Positions 38,651 through 51,536 are shown, counted from the first letter of the stretch. The stretch is DNA of 64,000 nucleotides from Sinonovacula constricta (GCA_007844125.1 CM017563.1:41742012-41806011); one strand, 5' to 3'. Program-made: numbers and translations. The notes: generated by a model not told the origin, from the letters alone.

Positions 38651-40648
38651 TCTGTTCGTGTATAATGTCTTTTGACCAAAAAAATTAGTTTGAAAAAACT
38701 ACTATCTCTTACACCCCTGTGATATAAATCTAAAGATTCCGAATGCACTATTCTCCTCCGATTTCGATAGCTTTAGACTGAGATGCTGAGATGATACGAA
38801 TGACCTGTGTCATAACATATTACTGATTCAGAGCCGCATAAGGCAGTGAGGCCCCTCGCGGGATATCGAAAATATATCGGCCTAGTACATAGTGTATAAG
38901 CAGTGGAACACTCGTTCTTAAAGCAATTCGCTCAGCATTGCGACCCATTCCTCTATGGGTGATATTCGTACGCGTCATTGTTCATTAATGAATCTGCATT
39001 TCATGTATATCTGCATAACATATTATAATGAACGTCCAGTTAAAAAAAGCAGTAATATTAGTGCCTGGCCACAATTGATGCGTTTATTCTCCTCACATAT
39101 TTGTTCTGTGCATGCACTACTTTTTCACAGGCGTGGATAAGTGACCGCAAATAGGCAAGGTCGTGCAGAGTTAATCTTGTGTGCACCTGATACTGATATC
39201 TAGCTTTCTCGTCAGTTTTGACGGTGTTGCAAGCGGCACCGCCCAAAAATCACCAGACGTTACCTGATCTAATTTCTTTACGCACACACGTAAGTGAGTT
39301 ATATATGTTTTGTTTTGTTTTTCTAAGAAAAAAAGAAAACCTGCAAAATGCACCTCGCAATATGGGATCCGTACAAATGAATATGACATTAAATTTCGAG
39401 TGTCTCATTTAGGCTTCTCTACGCAGCGTACAATCTATCTGGAAAACATCTTCGATGTGTTAAGATCACGCCTTTGTATCAAACGAATTCATAAAGCACA
39501 AGTTACCTGTAATCTCATAAGGCTCTTTTGTTTAATTTACATACACATGACTAACCACGCCGAGGCTAAAAGATCACGCGAACAGCATCTTGTAGCAAAT
39601 GTATTGGTCGACTTATCAGTTTATCGTTTTTAAAAACGTATGCCGGTGAGAATAATTCAGCGCACTGTGGTCGTATCCATTAACAATCATAGGAAACACT
39701 ATTTATAATGACACCGAAGGACACAAAAACAAACAAGTTTTGAACAAGTACTGACACTATACATTTAAAGACCATTTGCATTTTACAACGTAAGGTCTAA
39801 AAAACAGTCATTATTGGCAAGAAAATGTTTACGTCGTAAAGCCCTCCATCAGTGATTCTATCCAGATATCCCTCGACTTATTATACACAAAATTTTGCCA
39901 AACACCATTTTTGATTTCATTCAATCTGATACATCCAAACTTACAAGAAAGAACACGGATCTGAGACATCCGACGCGATCCAATACACAAAAGCATACAC
40001 TTGGAACAAGAAGATGACTTTTCTGGGAACAAAACACAGCATTACATTGTCTATTTATTACATTTTAAATATGTGATAGTAAGTGACCGTAACTCTGATT
40101 GGAAATAGACAATTTGCTGTTTTGCTTGCTTCATTGTTGCCTTTTACGTCTATAATTGCAAACTGTATTGTTAACATCGACTTAATCAAAAATTTCTTTT
40201 ATTAAACATGACCTTGCCAGCTACATGTACAAACTTGTATTCATGCCTGCTACAATTGCAAGCTACACTTTATCGCTGCAAGCGACTCTGTTAAAAGCGA
40301 AATATTAGTTGTTTTTCTCTAAAATCGGGCTCAAAAAACAGCTGCGATTTCCTGTTTGTGTCTTATACACTATCGTCCCCATAAAAAGTGCCTTCCATAA
40401 AAATAACTTCTCTCCACAAGTGAATTACGGAACTATCGGAGGTTTCACTTGCTGCTATACATAAGGTACTAGCAGCGTGGAAGGATGGTATTTTAATCTG
40501 TTTTGTAAAAAGTCGATGACAAGAAAGATGGATTTTTAAGCCTCGATAAGTTTGCTTGTTTGCATATTCGAAGGCCGCTTCTACACTTCCTTAATTCTAA
40601 TGCCAAAGTTTAAGATTTTCCCATTCACGTGTGCGGTTGCCATAAGGC

Positions 40649-40746
40649 AAAATCCTTTTCCATTTCAAAATGCCTCAGATTTTCAGCATACTAAAATCAT
40701 AATATATGCTGAAAATCTGAGGCATTTTGAAATGGAAAAGGATTTT
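40649..40746. repeat. Perfect 42-bp inverted repeat (hairpin) with 14-base loop
   Basis: Arms 40,649-40,690 and 40,705-40,746 are exact complements (outer part AAAATCCTTTTCCATTTC, inner part TCAGATTTTCAGCATA). The left side of the hairpin joins sequence matching B near 19,340 and the right side joins sequence matching B near 21,810, so it sits at the junction of a ~2.5 kb deletion. It is not terminator-like and has no flanking target duplication. Confidence 0.9.
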
Positions 40747-41825
40747 TTTCTGAAAGTGAAAAATGTTATTTAGGGTTATTTACAATGCCTTGTGTCTATG
40801 AAGTTAAATTGTTCGACAATTACAACGACTGTCTTTCTTTAAGTCAGTTTTGGCATCGAATCAATGCATGCAAATATGTTAATCGTATATGACAATGGGA
40901 TTAAAACAAAGTCACGGAGCAACCATTTGTTTTAATGTTCCCGTGCAATAGAAAATACCCATGTTTAGTGTAACCTAACTTAAAAGCGACTTGTCACAGC
41001 TGGCCAGACTTACCAAGTTGTTACCTTTTTCATTTATGTTATTTTTTGTTGTCTAAAGGTTCGGAAAGTCAAAATCGTCGCGACTTTTTTCAACTATTTT
41101 AGACTTGCAGCTCGACATTCTAGTTTATCTACTCTCCAAAGCGCTATGGCTATGTGTGCGTCAGTCATAAACAATACGCTTAGAGGTGACTGACACGACG
41201 GTGATTCAAAACTACATGACGTGCAGATCGTTAAGTACTGTGTGTCATGCATATATACGTTTGCTTAACTGAGATCCAGTCGCTTTAAGCTTTTACTTAC
41301 CACATTGATCTGTTGGCATCATTCCGATCTTCATTCATTTGTATAAAGATTATTTTTATAAGTTAACCGGTTGAAGAAACACTACGAATACCTACCACAC
41401 CTTTCACGTGGTTGTTTATTATTAGGATCTCCAGGCCTCGTCATATACTCGGAATCGGAATCTGTAAACAATCTGTTGTCAGTGATGTAATGATGAAATA
41501 GGGTTTAGTTGGAAAAGACCACACCACAATGAGAAATGCGGATGTTTTACTACAACAAACAGCAATCTTTGGCCGCACGTGTCTGTGTTGCGCTATTAAG
41601 TCACCGAAAACTACAACCCTATAGGTTTTATTGGTTGTAGAAATGCCCATAGGGTGACATCTCTGCCTTTAACAGCGGTATGGTGGTTTGAATGGAAAAT
41701 ATCAGTTTTTCAGGAAGTAAAGAAAACATTGCAACAGTTATTTTATGGTTTATTTTGTTTCTTAAAAAAAGCTACCACATAAACGAAAAATCAAACGTAA
41801 GAATTATGAAAAGGTCAAAAGGAAG

Positions 41826-42897
41826 TGTCACAGAGTGTAGTGTTTCTGCAAATTGCAGAGAACTCTCTTTTTATCGCTTTTAATGGAGCGATGACAATTA
41901 ATTTAAAAAAAAAAGTTAGGCAAATGGCACTAATACAGCTTTGTGGTTTACGACAGTTTTTATTAATTTGTTAAATCAGAGTTAACGTTGGATCTAGTAA
42001 TAGAATAAAATCAAACATCAATACATAAATGCATACATTAAAGTTATTATTACAGAAAATTATAGTTTAAATTAAACTGGCACTGTTCGTTTCAATTGTA
42101 GTCGAGACATGAATTAAAATCGCCATATAGATTTATAGTTCAACATTCACTGTTCCAGCGTTGGAAATAAAGATATATATTTAACACTCACAAAGAGTTT
42201 CTTTAAAACATGACGTGCGCATTATTACAAATGGCTGTTATACTACTTTAAAAGGTTAGGAATCCAATAATTCTTCAGTATACACTTATCTTGATTCTCT
42301 TTGAATTGATGACCTCTGCTTTAAAGTTGTACTCATTTATATGTAGGTAATTTGGGTAAGGATGACTCTATCTTGGTCTCTGTCTTCCCAGGTTGGGTTA
42401 CTTTAAATCTCCTAATTCCATTCGGCCTTCCAAGGTTGATCTATTATGGATCTACGTATCACCTTTATCCCCTTTTTTATCCCCAGGCAGATCTCAGTAC
42501 TCATGGGATTCCTTTCTAATGTCCAACAATTTTGTCACAATGTGAATCTTTCCTTAAGCCTTTCTTCCTTTTGTCACGATGGGCACTTTTCTATCTTTTG
42601 ACCATCAATGTAGGCTACAACCAAACGAATCATACACCCGTGTCAACGATGAAATTCTCACCAAGAACCGAGCTGAACTGACTCGCACGTCTCACATGCA
42701 CATTGACATACTCTGACACAGACACAAACCAGAAACTCTCATTCCAAGATATGACCACTCTTTGACCCACTAATTAGTTTTGATAAACTTTACATTCTGC
42801 ACTCACAGCAACAAATCCCTGTCAGACTCACACTACACATAAAATCTGACACCCTATTAAAATAAACAAAGCTACCTTTGGTTTCAATTCTGCAACA
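41826..42897. mobile_element. Solo LTR of an LTR retrotransposon (1,072 bp)
   Basis: Starts TGTCACAGAG and ends TTCTGCAACA (TG...CA ends). It is flanked by the 5-bp duplication GGAAG (41,821-41,825 and 42,898-42,902). The paralogous site in copy B has one GGAAG (22,735-22,739) and no insert. There is an AAAATAAAC polyadenylation-type motif close to the right end. No gag/pol lies nearby, so internal sequence was lost by LTR-LTR recombination. Family (gypsy or BEL) not decided. Confidence 0.8.
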
Positions 42898-43791
42898 GGA
42901 AGCTACTATAATTTTTGTTCAATTCCTATTTTTATGTTGCATGACTGCGTACTTTAATGTCATATTACATTTTTTCGTAAAGAATTTGTAATATCAGTTT
43001 TGACATCTCAGTAAACACATTTGGTTAAAACGAATATTTCGTTTGGAGACACATTGCGTCAGGAAAACGGGGTCATATTAAAAGATGCACTTGTGGCGTG
43101 CTTTATCATTTCCCGCGCTAATGCGGATAAAGGAGATTTTGTGCCGTTAATGTCATTTTGATGGTTTGATGGTTCGCTGTTTTAGGCTTTTTGAGGCGTA
43201 TCATTCAATGAAAACTCGGCGAATAGAACAATAAATGTTGTGTTGTTTTAAATTAAGACAGATTGCAGGAATTATCACACACTTCTGCATTTACACATAG
43301 ACGGATATATGTGCAATATTTCCGCGGTATTCAAGTTTAGGGTTTGGTTATACTTTTAATAAAATAATATTGCCAAATGAAAAAGGGGTCATATAAAAGC
43401 GTTGGTGTAAATATGTCAAGCGAACATGCGGATATTGGAGATTTCGTGCTACTTCCAAGTTGTACCATTATATTACAAACGAGTTTAAAGAATGCGTACC
43501 CCTTGGTTAGTAGAGGTTGCTTACACCTGTCATTGTGGTGCCTTAGAATTTAAAAAAGTGCTATTTAAGCTAACAATTTTTAGTTAACAACATAATTATC
43601 AACATTTATTATTCCATAATTGCAAGTAAGGTAAGTATTACAGGATGCTACAGTACTAAATATGCTAAGCGTTCTGAAGCATTATCTCTGGTGAATTGGA
43701 TGTTCTGCATCAGCCTTTTCTTGTTTCTAAGTTTTATTCAACTTACATACAAAAATGACATTTCGGCAGACTGTTCTTAAAAGGTATTTCA

Positions 43792-44162
43792 GGGAACAGA
43801 AAATTAGCTATTCTAATGACTAATTTCTGCCACAATAGTGTGTCAATGACGAAGATATTTCCGTATGTTGTTGAATGTAGATCCTAATGTGGAAATAAGG
43901 AACATTGAGAATTGGTGCAAGACAATCAACTCTAATTCGCCACCTGGATAGGAACGTAAATTACTCTTACTTTTGAGGGAACAGAAAATTAGCTATTCTA
44001 ATGACTAATTTCTGCCAGAATAGTGTGTCAATGACGAAGATATTTCCGTGTGTTGTTGAATGTAGATCCTAATGTGGAAATAAGGAACATTGAGGATTGG
44101 TGCAAGACAATCAACTCTTATTCGCCACCTGGATAGGAACGTAAATCACTCTTACTTTTGAT
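43792..44162 (+). repeat. 185-bp tandem duplication (two units)
   Basis: The unit starting GGGAACAGAAAATTAGC at 43,792 starts again at 43,977, with only a few differences (for example GCCACAATAG and GCCAGAATAG). Copy B has a single, more diverged version near 23,820-23,930. Confidence 0.85.
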
Positions 44163-44635
44163 TAAGATCTTGCGTCCATTAAAGCGTGTCGCGTGTCATC
44201 AGGTTAATTTGATTATGAGGATCATAAAAAGTATTAAGAGGACGAGTAGGTGGAAGATGAGAAGAAAGGGATGGCCATTTAGAGAATAACAATGAGAAGT
44301 GGAGTATAATTAATCATCATGTAAATTTCTTTCTTCTTTTTTTCTTTTTCCCCACATAAACTTGAAGAATTGCGTAATTGTCCATAGCACCGAATGCCAC
44401 ACAATACATTCTGAAATACATTTACTTCCTCGTGTCCCAGTGAACCCAACCTGAAACTATGGGTGAGCGTATAGTTGCATTTGTATTTGAAAATAAACAA
44501 CCATGTAAATATCATAGATAGAACGAGTGCTATCTTGTTCTCGTCAGGACCTACTCATTAAACTTGTTTGATCTGTGTAACCCCCAAAACGTGTTTAGCC
44601 TCTAACCTGTTGGTTCGAGTTCCGTTAGCTCCTTT

Positions 44636-44644
<9 letters not shown>

Positions 44645-44678
<34 letters not shown>
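44645..44678 (+). repeat. (CT)n microsatellite, copy C
   Basis: About 17 CT repeats at the site paralogous to 24,437-24,486. Confidence 0.9.
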
Positions 44679-44680
<2 letters not shown>

Positions 44681-44849
44681 CACACATTCTATCTCTCTTC
44701 TCTCTCTATCCTTATCTCGTTCACCTGTTTTCTGAATTTGGCAATTGCCCACTGTCTCCTTATCTTAACTATTATCTATCTTATCTTTGACACGTGCGTA
44801 TTGGGTAGCTCAGGAGTGTCATCATTTCTTCTTTTCTATCTTAAAGACT

Positions 44850-45560
44850 TATAGGAAATTTTAGAATTGAATGGCTTTCAAGGAATTAAAATTGACATTT
44901 TACATCCTTAGACATGTATTCTTCTATATAACGACGACGTTATTCTCTTTGCAAGAGATAAGGAAAACTATCAAATGAATTTTAAATGAATAGTGTGTAA
45001 GTTCAAAATTGACTGTTAGTGTTACAAAAGTAAACATATGATTTTCGGAAAGATGCCGGACATAATTACATATGCATGCGGAAAACTTGAAATCGTTTCA
45101 GGAAACAATTACATGTATCATGACATAATCATCCGGTGATGGATTCACACAAACATGCAAAGTACTGTCAGAACAAGCATTAAATTCTATTTTTAAAATA
45201 AAAATAAAAAGTTTGTTAAGTTTTCTAATACTGGTATGTCATCGACTGGAAATGTTTGATAAATTTATATAACAAATTTTTATTTAGAAAGAAATAAGGG
45301 GTCATAGAAGGGTCATTATAACAGAGCTTGGTTTATTAAAATTTTATTAAAATACTACAGAAAGACATTCACATAACAACTGCGATATTGTGTTATTTAT
45401 TGACTGCTACACTATCGTCCCCATAAAAATGCATTACAATAGAGGCATGGCTCTCCATAGCGGGACCTATAAGAGGCGATAGCGTTGAGCTGGAGAACTG
45501 GGATTAATAACTAATCTTGTGGAAGAGGTATTAAGTGTTATAGAAAACCAGCTGACTACT
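44850..45560 (+). mobile_element. LINE remnant, reverse-transcriptase region, copy C
   Basis: Paralogue of 24,730-25,530. Carries the YNDD box at 44,927-44,938 followed by VILFARDK. It is shorter and frameshifted, and the part after the YNDD box is poorly readable. No intact endonuclease or RT frame is present. Confidence 0.6.
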
Positions 45561-45894
45561 AAGATGATTGATGGGTTAGACAGCAAAGTTAATTGACTTC
45601 TAGTATTCATGAAAATATGTTTATCCTGAGTGTGAGCAATAAATTAATTATATAATAATTAAAATAAATTAACATAAAACATAAAACGACGCTTGCATTT
45701 TTAAATTAAGCAATTTCATAAAGCGACAAAGTTAGTCTCGAAGTCTACACATCACACCTACCGTTAAATATCACCGTATAAGAGCCGAGAAAACATACTT
45801 TATTGTTTTATTGTATAATCATATTAAATTTAACATATAATGTTACAAATTTTAGTTTTTATATACTTAATTACCCTTATCATTACTTTTTAGT

Positions 45895-46087
45895 GAGAAC
45901 TGACGTACGAAAAGACAAAGGCAATAATGCACGGCCAGTCTGGTTCTCTATTAAGCACTCTTTGCAACCTTTTATAAAAGAAAATCGCATTTACTTACCT
46001 AAACCATCACTTTTAAAACAACTGAATAAATACGTAAAACTAATAAGACAATCTCTGCCTAGAGCCTCAAGATACCATAAATTTTAA
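45895..46087 (+). CDS. Unrecognised short coding-like frame after an acceptor-like site
   Basis: After CATTACTTTTTAG an open frame of about 63 residues reads RTDVRKDKGNNARPVWFSIK, then LQPFIKENRIYLPKPSLLKQ, then VKLIRQSLPR, ending in TAA. The composition is protein-like, unlike the repeats around it. The copy B version (25,780-25,965) is frameshifted. It follows the LINE remnant, so it could be part of that element's 3' region or an orphan exon. I do not recognise it. Confidence 0.25.
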
Positions 46088-46113
46088 CTTCTTAGGACGT
46101 GAACTATATATAT

Positions 46114-46366
<253 letters not shown>

Positions 46367-46983
46367 CACACACAATTGTTGATTATAAATTAATCTAATT
46401 TTTTTAATCAAGAAAAACATGACCAGAGATCTGTAAAGGGTTGTAGCAACCTGTTTATGTAAAGGTGGAATTGAAGAACACCATAGTCTAATTTGCATCA
46501 AAGGAAATATACATAACAATCCTTATATGACGAAAGCGATTGTTAGGATTTATAGCGTCTTACAAGGAAGCATTGCCTAACTAGACATTTTATCACAGGA
46601 TCCGACCTTGTGTTGGTTGCTATAATTATCGTTCATGTCATGATCGGAAGATAAAATATGTCTTACACTTCTTTAAAAAGGGAGTATATGCCGCATTGTT
46701 CTAAAGCCTTCTTTTGGAACTCTTATGTTATACTTATAGTATGCGTTTTCGAAGAACATGTAACATTTCGGCATGCTCACAAAATAACGGCCCGTAACAG
46801 AAATGTTGTTATTTGTTTCTAATGTATTTTTTCTCTAAAAGTGACTGTAGTTACATACATTTGTCAATTTCTAACTTCACGTGGCAACATGTGTACGTCC
46901 GTGTGCTCGTTTGGTTATACCGGTTATATAAGGTCCGAGGTGTCTGTCAAAACTCAAGGCTAAAGAGCTAGAGGGAGGGGGGC

Positions 46984-46985
<2 letters not shown>

Positions 46986-47020
<35 letters not shown>
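46986..47020 (+). repeat. (GA)n microsatellite, copy C
   Basis: About 16 GA repeats; paralogous to 26,664-26,705. Confidence 0.9.
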
Positions 47021-47649
47021 CTGGTTGAGCCAGGATGGGAGGGAGGTAGAGAGACAGAATATGTAAAATAATCGTGTGTGTGGAGAGACGCATGGAGTAG
47101 AGACCATAACGATTTTCGATGCCAGCCTTAGTTATTACATCCTTACTCAGTCATTTACCCTTCGTACCTTATAACTTATGTTTAACTTATGAGATATTTT
47201 AATGTCAATAATGCCAGGAGGTCGTTGATTTTTTTGATACAGAGAGATATATAAAAAAGGAGAGATATACAAGAAAGCCGGATTTCGGAAGCACGAAGGA
47301 TTGATCCTGAATGACATTGACACCCACGGTCAGTAACTGTATGGGAGAAAGTAGTGCGTATACAGAAACAGTTATGTATGTCGAAGGCGACTATACGCTT
47401 CAATTACGTTTCGAAATGCTTAACATTAATATTGTAATATGTTTTAACCAGATGTCAAAGTGAGTATATTGACCAATGCAAATGTTTATGAAATACACAA
47501 TTTACGAATGAACAACACAGCGCAGGAATATCACTCAGTGACTTAAGGCAAAAGTGGATAGATCACGAGTGTTCCACTAGCTGTGCATTGTAAACTAGGC
47601 CGAGGTTTTTGCTATATCCCGCTCTGGGCTTCACTGCGTTCTGTGGCTT

Positions 47650-47785
47650 TAGGTTAGTTTCCGACATTTTGCCTATATCAGATGCATGTAACAATTTCCT
47701 CAATGTTTTGGGAAATTTAGGCATAATGTCTGCTTAAACTCATACTGATTTGTAACTACTCTGACTTGTAAGCCTCTGACTGGAT
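47650..47785 (+). repeat. MITE R2 5' fragment with scrap of SINE
   Basis: The R2 start (GTTTCCGACATTTTGCC) is followed at 47,747 by a piece of the SINE head (CTGACTTGTAAGCCTCTGAC). The rest of the SINE, including the B box, is deleted, and the minisatellite starts right after it. Confidence 0.5.
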
Positions 47786-47789
47786 AGAA

Positions 47790-49605
47790 CCTTTCATAAC
47801 CCAGATGACGATAAAACGTGACCTCAATCATTATAAATCTATAAATATCCACGATACTGATCTCTGCTAAACATAGATACCGAAGTCAGAGCGCATAACC
47901 CAGATGACGATATAATATGACCTCAGTCATTATAAATCTATAAATATCCACGATACTGATCTCTGCTAAACATAGATTCCGACGTCAGAGCGCATAACCC
48001 AGATGACGATATAACGTGACCTCAATCATTATAAATCTATAAATATCCACGATACTGATCTCTGCTAAACATAGATTCCGTCGTAAGAGGTATAACCCAG
48101 ATGACGATATAACGTGACCTCAATCATTATAAATCTATAAATATCCACGATACTGATCTCTGCTAAACATAGATTCCGACGTCAGAGGTATAACCCAGAT
48201 GACGATATAACGGGACCTCAATCATTATAAATCTATAAATATCCACGATACTGATCTCTGCTAAACAAAGATACCGACGTCAGAGCGCATAACCCAGATG
48301 ACATTATAACATGACCTCAATCATTATAAATCTATAAATATCCACGATACTGATCTCTGCTAAACATAGATTCCGACGTCAGAGCGCATAACCCAGATGA
48401 CGATATAACGTGACCTCAATCATTATAAATCTATAAATATCCACGATACTGATCTCTGCTAAACAAAGATACCGACGTCAGAGCGCATAACCCAGATGAC
48501 GATATAACGGGACCTCAATCATTATAAATCTATGAATATCCACGATACTGATCTCTGCTAAACATAGATTCCGACGTCAGGGCGCATAACCCAGATGACG
48601 ATATAACGTGACCTTAATCATTATAAATCTATAAATATCTACGATACTGATCTCTGCTAAACAAAGATACCGACGTCAGAGCGCATAACCCAGATGACGA
48701 TATAACGGGACCTCAATCATTATAAATCTATAAATATCCACGATACTGATCTCTGCTAAACAAAGATACCGACGTCAGAGCGCATAACCCAGATGACGAT
48801 ATAACGTGACCTCAATCATTATAAATCTATAAATATCCACGATACTGATCTCTGCTAAACAAAGATTCCGACGTCAGAGCGCATAGCCCAGCTGACGATA
48901 TAACGTGACCTCAATCATTATAAATCTATAAATATCCACAATACTGATCTCTGCTAAACATAGATTCCGACGTCAGAGGTATATCACAGATGACGATATA
49001 ACGTGACCTCAATCATTATAAATCTATAAATATCCACGATACTGATCTCTGCTAAACATAGATTCCGACGTCAGAGGTATAACCCAGATGACGATATAAC
49101 GTGACCTCAATCATTATAAATCTATAAATATCCATGATACTGATCTCTGCTAAACATAGATACCGACGTCAGAGCGCATAACCCAGATGACGATATAACG
49201 TGACCTCAATCATTATAAATCTATAAATATCCACGATACTAATCTCTGCTAAACATAGATTCCGAAGTCAGAGGTATAACCCAGATGACGATATAACGTG
49301 ACCTCAATCATTATAAATCTATAAATATCCACGATACTGATCTCTGCTAAACATAGATACCGACGTCAGAGCGCATAACTCAGATGACGATATAACGTGA
49401 CCTCAATCATTATAAATCTATAAATATCCACGATACTGATCTCTGCTAAACATAGATTCCGATGTCAGAGGTATAACCCAGATGACGATATAACGTGACC
49501 TCAATCATTATAAATCTATAAATATCCACGATACTGATCTCTGCTAAACAAAGATACCGACGTCAGAGCGCATAACCCAGATGACGATATAACGTGACCT
49601 CAAAA
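47790..49605 (+). repeat. 98-bp minisatellite, about 18.5 units
   Basis: The unit starts CATAACCCAGATGACGATAT, includes TCATTATAAATCTATAAATA and GATACTGATCTCTGCTAAAC, and ends CCGACGTCAGAGCG. The GATCTCTGCTAAACA landmark recurs 18 times at 97-99 base steps from 47,862 to 49,535. Units vary in a few linked sites (AGATTCC or AGATACC; GAGCGCAT or GAGGTAT), giving at least two unit types in mixed order. A single related unit is inside the R2 element at 28,420-28,470. There are no spacers, so it is not a CRISPR array. Confidence 0.95.
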
Positions 49606-49835
49606 GTGAGTTGTCACGTGGTGTTCATAGTTAAAAATATCTATCTCTGCAGAATGGCTCAGATGATAAATACCGGTCTGCAATAAGTAATGGGGATTTA
49701 TGTTTCATTATTCACACTGATCTAAGGCATCAATAAGCAGCATTTTGCAAGGTCTTTCAGGTAACAATGACTTGGTTGATGTGGTTGTTTGAGGGCACAT
49801 AGTTTCCAAACTCTATGTTTAACATCACGGTTTAT
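49606..49835 (+). repeat. MITE R2 3' part, copy C
   Basis: After the last unit the sequence continues as AAAAATATCTATCTCTGCAG, then CACTGATCTAAGGCATCAAT, matching 29,530-29,700 and 59,800-59,990. The terminal GGATACCACCTT is lost. Confidence 0.5.
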
Positions 49836-51191
49836 CGATCACATTGTGGAGTAAGCCTAACTACCATATCCCATGAATAATGTATTTATTGGCCAAGTGT
49901 TTACCGTTTACAATTCTAAGAATATTGCCGGAAGTTTACGAAACCTCTCCGAACAATTAAGAAACATTACAAAAATATGCAGTCGCAATTTTATCTTAAG
50001 TGTCAAAATGAATATCATCAATGTGAAGGTGAGTTACCTGTTCTAGCTCAAACACACACGATGTTTGCCGAAAATCTATAGATTTGACTTTCTTTTAATG
50101 TTTACGGCAATCTCAAATACATGTGTGGGCAATGTACTGCTGATTTACATAAAACATGGATGCCATGGTTAGTGACGATTCGGAAAAGACTTTAAATGAT
50201 GAAAAAGGGTTGTGTCGAGCAACATGGTTTTTAAACAATTGTATCATGTTTTTCGTCAAAGATATGTGCTTCTTCAGCTGCTGATATTTGTGATGCTCTT
50301 GACATTAAACATTCTGACGGTCAAATATTTGAAAAAAGAACCGGAAACGTATCAAAAGGATCTGACCGATCTGTGTTTTCCGTGCGATCAACTGCGAAGT
50401 CATGCTGAAAACTCATATGAAGGAATTGTGAGTAAAGATGGTGGAAAATCATGCTGTGCTCGGAACGGTCGGAATATCTCGACGTTGATAAAGCAGAAGG
50501 TTCATTCAAACAATCAATTTAATAAGCGATGAATAAGTAATTAAACTAAATTACAAACAATCATTACAAACATAATATGTCAAAAATCAGTAAATTAATG
50601 AAAAAGTCGCTCGCTTAATTATTCAATTACTTAAAACATACATAAGTAAATACATAAATAAACAACTCTATCAACGAATGACTCACAGTAAAAAAGAAAA
50701 AAAAACTGCACCCCAATCTCATCATTACATACCAGCATAACTGTGATTAAAGCCGTCTCTTACAACAACAACAAGAACATAAACAACAATCTGCTTGGTC
50801 TGTTTAAACGTTAATTAACGGGCCTGTGGACGATTATAATGAACATGTAAAACGACGACCAAGGTAAAAGAATGTGAAACTCCTTTTCTGAACTGCATGT
50901 ACTTTTCAATATGTATTTGTTAAAATGTCTTTTTGTATGATATAACTTATTATTTTTACATTTTAATATTGTGTTCACTTAGTAATTAGTACATACTATT
51001 TATTTTACTATCGGTATTGAGGGAACCAAATGAACAGTAAAATGCAATCAATAGTCCAGCCGTTTTCAGTAAAAATTATTCAAATTTGGTTAAAAGTACC
51101 AAATTTTGCACAAAGTTAGCTTGAGATGTACCTTTTGAAATGTGATAGAGACCCATTCGATATCTTTCCAATATGGCCACTTTTTTCAAGA

Positions 51192-51536
51192 TGGCCGCCA
51201 AAAATCTGGAAAATGCTGCTATTTGAAGGATTTTCATTGTATAGTCACAATTTTGGGGTCAAACATATATTTTCAAGAATGTTCTAAACATTAAAAGCAA
51301 ATGTACGCACTTCAGACAAATATTTAAGGAGCAAACGGCTTTTTTGTTACATAATTTCTTCAAGATGGCCGCCAAAAGTCTGGAAAATGCTGCTATTTGA
51401 AGGAATTTCATCGTATAGTTACAATTTTGGACTCTTAACCTATATTTTCAAGGATGTTCTAAACATTAAAAGCAAATGGAAGCACATCAGATGCTTAATG
51501 AGCAAATGGCCTTTTTGTTACAGAAATTTTTCAAGA
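51192..51536 (+). repeat. ~173-bp tandem repeat in the left terminal region of the transposon
   Basis: Two units, 51,192-51,365 and 51,366-51,536, each start ATGGCCGCCAAAA and contain TGGAAAATGCTGCTATTTGA and AACATTAAAAGCAAATG. The right end has one such unit. Confidence 0.8.

Noticed and set aside
47790..49605. CRISPR-like array
   Set aside because: Units are contiguous with no unique spacers, the unit is 98 bp, and the context is a eukaryotic genome. The same applies to the 44-bp array from 60,050.
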